Source: Hyphomicrobiales bacterium
GTDB lineage: Bacteria > Pseudomonadota > Alphaproteobacteria > Rhizobiales > Rhizobiaceae
DNA length: 64,000 bases
Assembly: GCA_900473745.1 (NCBI GenBank)
Contig: UCMW01000009.1
Coordinates: forward strand, 168,739 to 232,738
Direction: 5' to 3'
The notes under the pieces were generated by a model that was not told where the DNA came from, ran no database searches, and saw nothing but the letters and a program-made list of their open reading frames with translations. The number at the start of each line of letters is the position of its first letter. Position 1 is the first letter of the stretch. Positions 51,160-59,650 of this stretch are shown in pieces. A program made the position numbers and the translations under genes.

Positions 51160-52194
51160 ATGTTGCGCCCGTTTCTCATCGCCGGACTATCCGGAATGGT
51201 CATGTCGCTTTCTGCGACCGTAAGCTTTGCCGCCGACGTCACCCTGAAACTGCACCAGATGTTGCCGCCGCAGGCGACGATCCCGGCCAAGGTCCTGCAG
51301 CCCTGGGCCGACAAGATCAAGGCCGATTCCGGTGGCCGGATCGAAGTCGAGCTCTACCCGGCCATGCAGCTGGGCGGCAAGCCGGCCGACCTCGTCGACC
51401 AGGTCAAGGACGGTGTCGTCGATCTCACCTGGACCCTTTTCGGTTATACGCCGGGCCGCTTCCCCAAGTCGGAAGCCTTCGAGCTACCCTTCATGGTGAC
51501 GACGGCGGAGGCGACCTCGCTCGCCTTCCAGGACTACTACGAAAAGCATCTGAAGGACGAGCTGGCCGACTATCACGTGCTGGCCGTTCACACACATGGA
51601 CCCGGCCTGATCCACACGATCGCCTCGAAGCCGGTCGCCAAGCTCGAAGACATGCAGGGCCTGAAGCTGCGCGGCACGTCCAAGGTGGTCAACCAGATGC
51701 TGGAGGCCATGGGCGCCTCAGCCGTCGGCATGCCGGTCACGGCGGTGCCAGAAAGCCTGTCGAAGAGCGTCATCGACGGCTCGGTCGTGCCGTGGGAAGT
51801 GACGCCGGCGATCAAGATCGCCGAACTTGCGCCGAACCATACCGCCTTTTCCGGTGCAAACGGCCTCTACACCGGCACGTTCTTCTTCGCGATGAACAAA
51901 GACAGCTACGACGCCATGCCTGACGACCTGAAGAAGGTGATCGACGCCAATTCGGGCAAGGAACTCGCCAGGCTCTTCGGGCAGGCCATGGACGCAGGCG
52001 ACATCCGCGGCAAGGATATCGCCGACAAGGCCGGCAACACCACGATCACCCTGGACGAGGCCGAAACCGCGCGCTGGAAAGCGGCGGGCGAGGCCGTGAC
52101 CAAGGCCTGGATCGCCGAAATGGACGGCAAGGGCCTCGACGGCACGACCCTCTACAACGATGCCCTTGCCCTGATCCAGGCGAACGCCAAGTAA
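51160..52194 (+). CDS. TRAP transporter solute-binding protein (DctP type)
   Basis: The product is about 344 residues with a signal peptide ending SFAAD near residue 25. The family pattern is clear: DVTLKLHQMLPPQATIP, WADKIKADSGGRIEVELYPAMQLGG and LRGTSKVVNQMLEAMGAS. It binds an organic acid or related solute in the periplasm; the substrate is not readable. A GGGAGGAA ribosome site precedes the ATG. It is first of three genes and is followed by an internal terminator at 52207. Confidence 0.93.
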   Translation: MLRPFLIAGLSGMVMSLSATVSFAADVTLKLHQMLPPQATIPAKVLQPWADKIKADSGGRIEVELYPAMQLGGKPADLVDQVKDGVVDLTWTLFGYTPGRFPKSEAFELPFMVTTAEATSLAFQDYYEKHLKDELADYHVLAVHTHGPGLIHTIASKPVAKLEDMQGLKLRGTSKVVNQMLEAMGASAVGMPVTAVPESLSKSVIDGSVVPWEVTPAIKIAELAPNHTAFSGANGLYTGTFFFAMNKDSYDAMPDDLKKVIDANSGKELARLFGQAMDAGDIRGKDIADKAGNTTITLDEAETARWKAAGEAVTKAWIAEMDGKGLDGTTLYNDALALIQANAK

Positions 52195-52206
52195 GCTCCC
52201 AAACTT

Positions 52207-52242
52207 GTCCGGGCGTTCTGTCGGAAGGCGCCCGGACTTTTT
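52207..52242 (+). terminator. Intrinsic terminator inside the TRAP operon
   Basis: GTCCGGGCG (52207-52215) and CGCCCGGAC (52229-52237) form a 9-bp perfect stem, followed by five T residues. It lies between the binding-protein gene and the permease genes. Partial read-through would make binding protein in excess over permease. Confidence 0.9.
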
Positions 52243-52267
52243 GTCACCGACTCCCGAGGATTTTCCC

Positions 52268-52807
52268 ATGGCGACAGCCACCTCAACCAGCTTCGACAAA
52301 TTGGAGCGGGTCTGCAATGCCCTTGCGACCGGTCTCGTCGTCTTCGGCGGCTTTTGCCTCGTGCTTGCCTGCGCACTGACCGCAGCGTCGATCATAGGCG
52401 CCATCGTCATCCGGCCGCTGCCCGGTGAAATCGAAGTCGTCGAGGTGCTCTGCGGGCTCGGCGTGTTTGCCTTTCTGCCCTTCTGCCAGTTGAAGCGCGG
52501 CCATGTCGGCGTCGATATCCTGATCTCCGCCTTCGGGCCAAAGGCCATGAACTGGACCCAGCTGATCGGCGACATGATCATCGCCGTGCTGATGGCGCTG
52601 ATCACATGGCGCCACGCGATCGGAACGATGGACAAGTTCGAGAACGGCGAGACCACGCCTCTCCTGATCCTGCCCGTCTGGTGGGGCTTCGCCATCGCGC
52701 TTGCGATCCTCGTCGCCAATCTTCTCGTCTCCCTCTATGTGATTGCCGCAGACATTCGCGACATCCGCCGGGGCAAGACGATCGTCTCTGCGATGGGAGC
52801 GCACTGA
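52268..52807 (+). CDS. TRAP transporter small permease (DctQ type)
   Basis: The product is about 179 residues with four membrane segments. It shows EIEVVEVLCGLGVFAFLPFCQLKRGHVGVD, the conserved DctQ core, with E and RGH residues. It forms the membrane complex with DctM. The ATG at 52268 has GAGGA upstream. Its stop overlaps the start of DctM (ATGA), so they are coupled. Confidence 0.92.
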   Translation: MATATSTSFDKLERVCNALATGLVVFGGFCLVLACALTAASIIGAIVIRPLPGEIEVVEVLCGLGVFAFLPFCQLKRGHVGVDILISAFGPKAMNWTQLIGDMIIAVLMALITWRHAIGTMDKFENGETTPLLILPVWWGFAIALAILVANLLVSLYVIAADIRDIRRGKTIVSAMGAH

Positions 52808-54117
52808 TGAGCAGCATTGAAATCGGCCTCTGGTCCTTCCCGGTCCTGATCCTCCTCATCTTCCTGCGCGTGCCGATCGGCGCTGCCATGCTGGGAACCG
52901 GCCTCGTCGGCACATTCCTCGTGCTTGGCAAATGGACCCCGATCCTCGCGCAGCTGAAGGCCGTCGCCTGGAACACGAATGTCAATTATTCGCTGTCGAT
53001 CATCCCGCTCTTCCTGCTGATGGGCCAGTTCGCCGCCCGTGGCGGGATGAGCCAGGCGCTGTTCAATGCGGCCGCCGCCTTTCTCGGTCACCGCAAGGGC
53101 GGCGTCGCCATGGCGGCCGTCGGCGCCTGTGCCGGCTTCGGCTCGATCTGTGGCTCCTCGCTGGCAACGGCTGCGACCATGGCCCAGGTGGCGCTGCCGG
53201 AACTGAAGCGCAACGGCTATGACGGCGGGCTTGCAACAGCGACGCTGGCAGCCGGAGGCACACTCGGCATCCTGATCCCGCCGTCGGTGGTTTTGGTGAT
53301 CTATGCAATCCTCGCCGAACAGAACATCGCCAAGCTCTTCCTGGCCGCCTTCGTGCCGGGCATCATCGCCGCGATTTCCTACCTCGTGGTCATCGCCATC
53401 TACGTACGGCTGAAGCCGGAGAGCGCAGGTCAGGCACCGCGCATGCCCTGGCGCGACCGCGTGCCGGCGCTGGTCGCGGTCTGGCCGGTCGTCGCCATCT
53501 TCTTCATGGTTGTCGGCGGCATCTATCTCGGCTGGTTCACGCCGACCCAGGCCGCTGCCGTGGGTGCTGCCGGTGCCGGCCTCGTCGCCTTCGTCAATGG
53601 CGGACTTGACCGCAAGTCGCTCTTCGACTGCTTCAAGGAGACGGCCGTCTCGACGGGCATGATCTTCTTCATCATCCTCGGCGCCTCGGTGTTCAACTCC
53701 TTCCTCGCCTTCTCCCGCCTGCCGCAGGTCGGTGCGGAATGGGTGACGGCGCAGGGTTATGCCCCGATGACCGTGCTGATCATCATCCTGATCCTCTACA
53801 TCATCTTCGGCTGCATCATGGATTCGCTATCCATGATCATCCTGACCATCCCGATCTTCTTCCCGATCGTGACGGCGATGGATTTCGGCATGAGCCCGGA
53901 GCATTTCGCCATCTGGTTCGGTATCCTCGTGCTGATGGTGGCCGAGATCGGCATGATCACGCCACCCGTGGGGCTCAACCTCTTCATCATATCGGCGATG
54001 GCGCGCGAGGTCCCGATCCGCGAGACCTACAAGGGCATCCTACCCTTCGTCACGGCCGACATGCTGCGGATCATCCTGCTGACCGCCTTCCCGATCATCT
54101 CGATCTTCCTGGTGTAA
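52807..54117 (+). CDS. TRAP transporter large permease (DctM type)
   Basis: The product is about 436 residues with about 12 membrane segments. Landmarks are LRVPIGAAMLGTGLVGTFLV near the start, AAVGACAGFGSICGSSLATAATMAQVALPE, GTLGILIPPSVVLVIYAI and EIGMITPPVGLNLFI. It is the sodium-coupled translocation subunit. It starts at the ATGA overlap with DctQ. Confidence 0.95.
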   Translation: MSSIEIGLWSFPVLILLIFLRVPIGAAMLGTGLVGTFLVLGKWTPILAQLKAVAWNTNVNYSLSIIPLFLLMGQFAARGGMSQALFNAAAAFLGHRKGGVAMAAVGACAGFGSICGSSLATAATMAQVALPELKRNGYDGGLATATLAAGGTLGILIPPSVVLVIYAILAEQNIAKLFLAAFVPGIIAAISYLVVIAIYVRLKPESAGQAPRMPWRDRVPALVAVWPVVAIFFMVVGGIYLGWFTPTQAAAVGAAGAGLVAFVNGGLDRKSLFDCFKETAVSTGMIFFIILGASVFNSFLAFSRLPQVGAEWVTAQGYAPMTVLIIILILYIIFGCIMDSLSMIILTIPIFFPIVTAMDFGMSPEHFAIWFGILVLMVAEIGMITPPVGLNLFIISAMAREVPIRETYKGILPFVTADMLRIILLTAFPIISIFLV

Positions 54118-54139
54118 ACCAGGGGACCGGCCCGAGCCC

Positions 54140-54397
54140 TCACCAGGTTTCGGGGCGATCGGGCCGACAGCGCAGGCAGGGGCGGAAGCCAGCGACCCTT
54201 GCCTGCTCCACAGTGTGATGACAGACGACATTTTCCGGTCGCGCCGGGCGTGCGGCGCAAGATGGGCGGCAGACGATGCGGGTGGAGAGGACACCGTAGA
54301 AGAATTGACCGTCCACGAACGTGTCACGGCTGCGGATCGCCTGCCACTCAGCCTCCGTCGGCGTCAGTTCTGTCGTCGATCTGCGGTCGGTCTGCAT
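54140..54397 (-). CDS. Stand-alone Ada-type zinc-binding domain protein
   Basis: The product is 85 residues. It matches only the N-terminal methyl-phosphotriester domain of Ada: RDTFVDGQFFYGVLSTRIVC, then the zinc cysteines in STRIVCRPSCAARP and GFRPCLRCRPD. In Ada this zinc site takes methyl groups from DNA phosphates and then activates transcription. Here the DNA-binding AraC and methyltransferase parts are missing. GGAGG precedes the ATG at 54397. The role is therefore open; it may be a DNA damage sensor fragment or a regulator part. Confidence 0.87.
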   Translation of the reverse strand: MQTDRRSTTELTPTEAEWQAIRSRDTFVDGQFFYGVLSTRIVCRPSCAARPARPENVVCHHTVEQARVAGFRPCLRCRPDRPETW

Positions 54398-54645
54398 GCG
54401 GGCCTCCAGTGTTTTCCCATCCCCAGGATGCAGGCGAACGCATTTTGAAACCACCCGTTTCGTGCTGGTCACAAAACTGCGGTTTGCAGGACCGGCACTC
54501 TTCCCATATATCAAGGCGTGTCGACGTCTTCCTGCCGCACGCCATTGCGCGTGAGAGCGGAACGGAGGGACTGGCCGGCTTATCGGCATCCCGGATCGCC
54601 GAGCATCCTGCTCGGCCGCATCCCGACGTAACCAATGGACCTCTC

Positions 54646-55926
54646 GTGTTAACCGAAATCTCCATCGTTATCTTTCTAACGCTCGTGAACGGCGTTCTGG
54701 CCATGTCCGAACTCGCTGTTGTCTCCTCCCGCCCCGTCCGTCTCAAGCTCCTTGCCGATCAAGGCAATCGGGGCGCTGCAATCGCCATCAGGCTCGCGGA
54801 CGATCCGGGCCGATTTCTCTCCACCGTGCAGATCGGCATCACCCTTGTCGGCGTGCTCTCCGGCGCCTTTTCAGGGGCGACGCTTGGTGCCCGCCTCGCC
54901 GGCTGGTTGGAGACTCAGGGTCTGTCTGAAGCCCTTTCCGACGGTCTGGGTGTCGGATCGGTCGTCGTCGCCATCACCTATCTGTCGCTGATCGTCGGCG
55001 AGCTGGTTCCGAAGCAGATCGCGCTTCGCGCTCCCGAGGCTGTCGCGGCCAAGGTCGCGCCGGCCATGTTCATGCTCTCCAGGGTCGCTCTGCCGCTGGT
55101 CTGGCTGCTCAATGCTTCCGGCAAGGGCGTTCTCGCCCTGCTGGGTCAAAAGGGCGAAACCGACGAGAAGATGACCGACGAGGAAATCAGAACCGTTCTT
55201 GCCGAAGCGCACAGCGCCGGGGTCATCGAGGAAGAAGAATCCGAAATGATCTCGGGCGTCATGCGCCTCGCAGACCGGACCGCGCGCGGCCTTATGACGC
55301 CGCGGCGCGACGTCGAGGTCATCGACGTGCAGGACGACTTTGCCACGATCCGGGAACAGTTGCGCAATTCGCAGCGCTCGCGCCTCCCCGTGCGCAACGG
55401 ATCCTCGGACGAAATCCTCGGCGTCGTCTTCGTCAAGGACGCACTGGATGCCTTTCTGCAGGGCACCGATCTCGACATTCGTGGCGTGATGCGCGAGGCG
55501 CCCGTGGTGTCGGATCGGACCGGCGCGATGAATGTGATCCAGTCGCTGCGTCGCTCGCCGGCGCACATGGTTCTCGTCTATGACGAATACGGCCATTTCG
55601 AAGGGATCGTGACCTCAGGTGACGTTCTCGAAGCCATTACCGGCGTCTTCCAGGAGGAGGACGGCGAGGAACCGCCGATCGTCGAACGCGAGGATGGATC
55701 CTTCCTCGTGGCCGGTTGGATGCCGATCGACGAGTTCGCCGACGAGATGAACTTCCCGATCGACGGTGACCCGGACTACGAGACCGTCGCGGGCTTCGTC
55801 ATCGACGAGATCAAGCGTTTGCCGTCTCTTGGCGAAAAGTTCACCGCGAAGGGCTGGTCCTTCGAGGTGATCGACATGGACGGACGCCGGGTGGACAAGC
55901 TGCTCGTGCAGCGGATCGAGACCTGA
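54646..55926 (+). CDS. CNNM/CorC-type membrane protein (hemolysin family)
   Basis: The product is about 426 residues from a GTG start at 54646. The N-terminal 180 residues form a CNNM membrane domain (LTLVNGVLAMSELAVVSSRP, LVPKQIALRAPE). The cytoplasmic part has two CBS motifs (VMRLADRTARGLMTPRRDV, SRLPVRN, HMVLVYDEYGHFEGIVTSGD) and a C-terminal CorC_HlyC domain (GWMPIDEFADEM). The family is tied to Mg2+/Co2+ efflux or homeostasis. The name hemolysin is historical. There is no ATG near the conserved beginning. Confidence 0.92.
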   Translation: MLTEISIVIFLTLVNGVLAMSELAVVSSRPVRLKLLADQGNRGAAIAIRLADDPGRFLSTVQIGITLVGVLSGAFSGATLGARLAGWLETQGLSEALSDGLGVGSVVVAITYLSLIVGELVPKQIALRAPEAVAAKVAPAMFMLSRVALPLVWLLNASGKGVLALLGQKGETDEKMTDEEIRTVLAEAHSAGVIEEEESEMISGVMRLADRTARGLMTPRRDVEVIDVQDDFATIREQLRNSQRSRLPVRNGSSDEILGVVFVKDALDAFLQGTDLDIRGVMREAPVVSDRTGAMNVIQSLRRSPAHMVLVYDEYGHFEGIVTSGDVLEAITGVFQEEDGEEPPIVEREDGSFLVAGWMPIDEFADEMNFPIDGDPDYETVAGFVIDEIKRLPSLGEKFTAKGWSFEVIDMDGRRVDKLLVQRIET

Positions 55927-55962
55927 TCCGGTTTACCCGTTTTTCCAAGCCGCCGGTCGGGA

Positions 55963-56340
55963 TCAAGCCGATCGGCGGTTCCAGACATGCTGGACCGCGG
56001 CAAAGAGAATGCCGACCAGTAGGGCTGGGACAAGATCGTCCAGCATCACGCCCAGGCCGGACGGCACCTGCTCGACATAGGCCATAGGCCAGGGTTTCAG
56101 TCTGTCGAGGAACAGGAAAAGTGCGGCAAAGGGCACCAGCATCTTCCAGCCGGCCTGGCGAATGAGGGATGCCCCGATCAAGAAAGCCGCCACTTCGTCG
56201 ATGACGATCCGGCGGTCGTCCTTTACCCCCGTCGCCAGATCGATCGCCGACGAGACGTAAACGCCGAGGGCGAAGATGGTGATGGCCAGCACCGGCACCA
56301 CAAGCCTCGGCAGCTTGATCGACACCAGCAGCAGCGGCAT
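55963..56340 (-). CDS. pgpA: Phosphatidylglycerophosphatase A, start uncertain
   Basis: The frame from ATG 56340 to the stop gives 125 residues with DDRRIVIDEVAAFLIG (the acidic motif) and FLFLDRLKPWPMAYVEQVPS plus GVMLDDLVPALL, the PgpA core. It dephosphorylates PG-phosphate at the membrane. Coding similarity continues upstream in frame to about 56445 (a segment reading FDLVPTWQWLLATWFGAG), but that stretch has no ATG, GTG or TTG. The true start is thus either the ATG 56340 (truncated), a non-standard codon such as ATT at 56454, or a start lost by mutation. Confidence 0.82.
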   Translation of the reverse strand: MPLLLVSIKLPRLVVPVLAITIFALGVYVSSAIDLATGVKDDRRIVIDEVAAFLIGASLIRQAGWKMLVPFAALFLFLDRLKPWPMAYVEQVPSGLGVMLDDLVPALLVGILFAAVQHVWNRRSA

Positions 56341-56573
56341 GAGGGCGAAGACCGCCAGCCCTGCCCTAAAGGGAACAACCAGCCCCGCTCCGAACCAGGT
56401 GGCCAGGAGCCACTGCCAGGTGGGTACGAGGTCGAAGCCTGGCGGCTCAAGAATTTTTAAATTCCGGCATGGACTCCCGGGGGCGATGTTTCGAGATTCC
56501 GATTGTCCGATGGGCCGGACCCGGTATAGGCATTGCAGATATGTGTCCGTGGCTGCAGTTCGAGGCAGGTAAC

Positions 56574-56867
56574 GTGAAGTTTTTCACCGACAGGCTGGCC
56601 AGCCGAGTGCCTCTCCGGACACTGTACTGGCGCGACATGATCGCAATCGGCACGGCGGCGAGCCTCGCCTGCCTTGCCGCGTCACTGTTACTGGCGGCCT
56701 CCGAGGCTCCGATCTGGCTTGTCGTCGTCGTCTTCCTGCTACCGCTGCCATACAATGCCTTCATGTGGCACTGCGTTTGGGCGGGTGCCGCAGCCGTCGA
56801 TGGCCTGGCGAGGCTCATCATCCGTTCTACCGCGACGATCTGGCTCATGATCGTCCTCTTCGTCTGA
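56574..56867 (+). CDS. Small membrane protein
   Basis: The product is about 97 residues with two or three hydrophobic segments (MIAIGTAASLACLAASLLLA, PIWLVVVVFLLPLPYNAF, STATIWLMIVLFV). The GTG at 56574 with AGGTAAC before it is preferred over the ATG at 56469 because similarity to a membrane protein begins there. The function is unknown. It is divergent from pgpA and shares its upstream region. Confidence 0.55.
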   Translation: MKFFTDRLASRVPLRTLYWRDMIAIGTAASLACLAASLLLAASEAPIWLVVVVFLLPLPYNAFMWHCVWAGAAAVDGLARLIIRSTATIWLMIVLFV

Positions 56868-56996
56868 TATCACCTGGCCGCATCAGGAGATATCCACATT
56901 CGTTCCTGCGGTCAGGCTGAAGCGATTTGGGCTGTCCCGCGCCGACGTTCCACTGTAGTCGTGGCCGCGTCTTTTCTCGAACCTTGCCTCAGATCC

Positions 56997-57647
56997 ATGG
57001 AAACCTCCCTTTACCTGCCCGTCAAAGCCTTCCTCGAACAGGCGGGTTACACCGTGAAGGGCGAGATCGGCGGATGCGATCTCGTGGGGCTCAGCGATCA
57101 GGATCCACCCGTCGTCGTGATCTGTGAACTGAAGCTCAGCTTCAATCTCGAACTCATCCTGCAGGCGGTCGATCGTGCGACGGCCGCCGACGAGGTCTGG
57201 ATCGCGGGGCGCGTTTCGGCGAAGGGCAAGGGGCGCGAGAGCGACAAACGCTACCGCGATCTCTGCCGGCGGCTGGGGATCGGCATGCTCGGCATTTCAG
57301 ATGCCGGCGAGGTGAGCGTGATCGTCGGGTCGGTCACGCCGATGCCGAGGACCAATCCGAAAAGGCGATCGCGCCTGATGCGCGAGCACCAGCGGCGCAA
57401 GGGCGATCCGGCCGTCGGTGGCAGCACGAGGACACCGCTCATGACGGCCTATCGCCAGCAGGCGCTCGGATGCGCCTCCGCTCTGGCAGCGGGGCCGCTC
57501 AAGGTGCGGGAAATCCGGGCCCAGGTGCCAGAGGCGGCCAAGATCCTGCAGGGGAATGTCTATGGCTGGTTCGAGCGGGTGGAGCGCGGTGTTTACGGGT
57601 TGACGCCTGTCGGGCTGGAGGCACTGGCGCGGTGGAAGCCAGTATAG
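56997..57647 (+). CDS. DUF2161 PD-(D/E)XK nuclease-fold protein
   Basis: The product is about 216 residues. The PD-(D/E)XK landmarks are GCDLVG (Asp) and VICELKLSF (E-x-K) near residues 28 and 47. The N-terminal half is therefore a nuclease-like fold; the C-terminal half (VREIRAQVPEAAKILQGNVYGWFERVERG split over helices) looks like a winged helix. It may cut DNA or bind it in repair or defence, but activity is not shown. No partner gene for a restriction system is adjacent. Confidence 0.82.
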   Translation: METSLYLPVKAFLEQAGYTVKGEIGGCDLVGLSDQDPPVVVICELKLSFNLELILQAVDRATAADEVWIAGRVSAKGKGRESDKRYRDLCRRLGIGMLGISDAGEVSVIVGSVTPMPRTNPKRRSRLMREHQRRKGDPAVGGSTRTPLMTAYRQQALGCASALAAGPLKVREIRAQVPEAAKILQGNVYGWFERVERGVYGLTPVGLEALARWKPV

Positions 57648-57680
57648 CGACGACTTCCTTTAGGGAGTGACGTCAGTTCA

Positions 57681-57712
57681 ACCGGGCGGCGCCGGACGTG
57701 ACGCCGCCCGGT
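57681..57712. terminator. Strong bidirectional hairpin
   Basis: ACCGGGCGGCG (57681-57691) and CGCCGCCCGGT (57702-57712) make an 11-bp stem between the convergent DUF2161 and bdcA genes. There is no T-run on either side. Confidence 0.6.
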
Positions 57713-57721
57713 GATGCTTCG

Positions 57722-58435
57722 TCACGCGCCGAAGGCACCGTCGATCGTGTGCATCGCGCCCGTCACGAAGCTGGCTTCCGGGCCTGCAAGCCAGGCAACC
57801 ATGCCCGCGACTTCTTCCGGCCGCCCGTGGCGCTTGATCGCCATGAAGCTGTGCATCAGGTCTTTCATCGGACCATTTTCAGGATTGGCATCGGTGTCGA
57901 TCGGCCCCGGCTGGACGACATTGATGGTGATGCCGCGCGGACCGAAGTCGCGCGCCAGCCCCCTGGCAAGTCCCTGCAGGGCAGACTTGCTGACCGCGTA
58001 GGATGCCATGCCCGGGACTGGCATGCGGTCGCCGTTGACGGAGCCCATGACGATGATGCGCCCACCGTCCGGCATCTGCCGCGCGGCTTCCACCGAAGCG
58101 TGGTATGGCGTCTGGATGTTGATCTGGAAAAGCCGGTCGATGGCAACGACATCCTGTTCCAGCGCGTCGCCGAAGAGTGCGATGCCGGAGTTGACGACGA
58201 GGATGTCGAGCGGGCCGCTGTCTCGGACCCTGGCGATTACGGCATCGCGGTCCGCGCTGTCGGTTACGACCGCGGTGCTTCCGGTCTCCGACGCCAGTTG
58301 TTCGGCCGCAGCCTGCGATCCGGCATAGGTGAAGGTGACGTTTGCGCCATCGTTCGCAAACCGCCGGACAATAGCTGCACCTATTCCGCGACTGCCACCA
58401 AGCACCAATACGGATTTTCCTTGAAAATTGGACAT
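57722..58435 (-). CDS. bdcA: BdcA-like short-chain dehydrogenase
   Basis: The product is about 237 residues. It is an SDR: LVLGGSRGIGAAIVRRFAND and the catalytic ASYAVSKSALQGLARGLARD (YxxxK). The sequence is close to E. coli BdcA throughout (VTDSADRDAVI, NIQTPYHASVEAARQMP, AGMVAWLAGPEASFVTGAMH). BdcA binds c-di-GMP in E. coli and promotes biofilm dispersal; the reaction is not established. It is divergent from a bdcR-like TetR gene with two related operator sequences in the gap. A strong AAGGAGC site precedes the ATG. Confidence 0.92.
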   Translation of the reverse strand: MSNFQGKSVLVLGGSRGIGAAIVRRFANDGANVTFTYAGSQAAAEQLASETGSTAVVTDSADRDAVIARVRDSGPLDILVVNSGIALFGDALEQDVVAIDRLFQINIQTPYHASVEAARQMPDGGRIIVMGSVNGDRMPVPGMASYAVSKSALQGLARGLARDFGPRGITINVVQPGPIDTDANPENGPMKDLMHSFMAIKRHGRPEEVAGMVAWLAGPEASFVTGAMHTIDGAFGA

Positions 58436-58456
58436 TTCTGCTCCTTGAGAGTTTAC

Positions 58457-58470
58457 GTAACGAGCGCTAC
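58457..58470. promoter_or_regulatory. BdcR operator candidate 1
   Basis: GTAACGAGCGCTAC is a near-palindromic 14-mer 22 bases upstream of bdcA. A second copy (58505-58518) differs at two positions. Two related sites suggest that one regulator controls both genes. Confidence 0.65.
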
Positions 58471-58504
58471 ATAAATACTCAATTCTCAGCTTCAAGGTTT
58501 TTTT

Positions 58505-58518
58505 GTAATGACCGCTAC
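58505..58518. promoter_or_regulatory. BdcR operator candidate 2, overlapping the bdcR start codon
   Basis: GTAATGACCGCTAC contains the ATG of bdcR (58508-58510). It is flanked by TTTTTTG before and CAAAAAA after, extending the symmetry. Binding here would shut down bdcR itself. Confidence 0.6.
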
Positions 58519-59101
58519 AAAAAAGGTGCAAACGCGAGGAAGACCGCGTCGCTTTGATCCCGACGAAGGTGTGGCTATTGCGCAGCAACTCTTCCACGCC
58601 CGCGGCTATGATGCGGTCGGCGTGGCGGAGATTGCGGCGGCGCTCGGCATCAATCCGCCGAGCTTCTATGCCGCCTTCGGCAACAAGATGGGACTGTATG
58701 GGCGGGTTCTGGACCGCTATGCGGCAACCGGTGCAATACCGCTTGCCGATCTCCTCCGTCCCGACAAAACAGTGGCGGCTTGCCTCGGTGCCGTGCTCGA
58801 GGAGGCCGCCCGCCGTTACGCTGACAATCCCGAGGCGACCGGATGCCTGGTGGTTGAAGGTGCACGATCGGACGACCCGGAGGCACGGGCAGCGGCTTGT
58901 GTCTTTCAGCGGGGCGCCGAGGAGGTGATCCGCACCTATATTTCTGCACGCCATCCGGACAAGGCCGATGACGTGACGGATTTCGTGGGTGCGACCATGG
59001 CCGGAATGTCCGCCAAGGCACGGTCGGGCGTTTCGCTCGAGCGGCTCACGGCGATCGCGCGACTCGCAAGCAAGGCGCTGGAACAGTCATTGCAGGAATG
59101 A
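58508..59101 (+). CDS. bdcR: BdcR-like TetR-family repressor
   Basis: The product is about 197 residues. The N-terminal HTH (QTRGRPRRFDPDEGVAIAQQ, then VAEIAAALGINPPSFYAAFG) matches E. coli BdcR closely, and the ligand domain has EEAARRYADNPEATGCLVVEGA and VGATMAGMSAKAR. It is expected to repress bdcA. Its start codon lies within the second operator copy, giving direct autoregulation. There is no obvious Shine-Dalgarno sequence. Confidence 0.92.
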   Translation: MTATKKVQTRGRPRRFDPDEGVAIAQQLFHARGYDAVGVAEIAAALGINPPSFYAAFGNKMGLYGRVLDRYAATGAIPLADLLRPDKTVAACLGAVLEEAARRYADNPEATGCLVVEGARSDDPEARAAACVFQRGAEEVIRTYISARHPDKADDVTDFVGATMAGMSAKARSGVSLERLTAIARLASKALEQSLQE

Positions 59102-59163
59102 GCTGTTCCAGACCGGTGATCAACGGACACGGGAGAGTGGCAGCCCGAATGGGCCGCCTTCCC

Positions 59164-59535
59164 TCACGCCTTGCGGGTGAACAGGATCACGGCGAACAAC
59201 AATACCCCGGCGAAGGTCACCAGCGAGGAGACCGCGACGACGGGTTCCAGCGCCGGATTGCCGGTCAGCATCAGGAAGAGCGAAGGCGCCATGACCAGGA
59301 TGCCGATCGTGTAGAGCATGTACTGGATCTTGGCGACCCGGCTCGCGGCCTGGACAGGGTTGAGCGCATAGTAGATGCCGAAGATCGCCATCGTCACCCA
59401 GCCGAGCAGGTTGATGTGCGCATGGGCGCCCGTCGCCTCGAACTGGTGCGTGATCGACATGTAGAGACCGAGACAGATGCCGGCGATCAGGAACAGGATG
59501 GCCGTGCGGAAATACCAGACAGATAATTGCGGCAT
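59164..59535 (-). CDS. Four-helix membrane protein resembling cytochrome oxidase subunit I fragments
   Basis: The product is about 123 residues with four hydrophobic segments. The motif THQFEATGAHAHINLLGWVT (with HAH and a following W) resembles heme-binding segments of small cytochrome c oxidase subunit I-like proteins. It could bind heme or copper but it is too short for an oxidase. GGGGGA precedes the ATG at 59535. Confidence 0.65.
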   Translation of the reverse strand: MPQLSVWYFRTAILFLIAGICLGLYMSITHQFEATGAHAHINLLGWVTMAIFGIYYALNPVQAASRVAKIQYMLYTIGILVMAPSLFLMLTGNPALEPVVAVSSLVTFAGVLLFAVILFTRKA

Positions 59536-59650
59536 GTTGAAATCCCCCGAAACAACTGGAGGAGAGTAGCACTGCCATTTAGAAGCGCAATTGGCTGACA
59601 ATCGTCATTTTCGGGGGAAATCTCACTCGCATGTCGCGCGATGACGGCCT

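Noticed and set aside
56340..56460. A frameshift at the beginning of pgpA
   Set aside because: Rechecking the bases shows the upstream region is in the same frame as ATG 56340; the problem is the missing start codon, not a frameshift.
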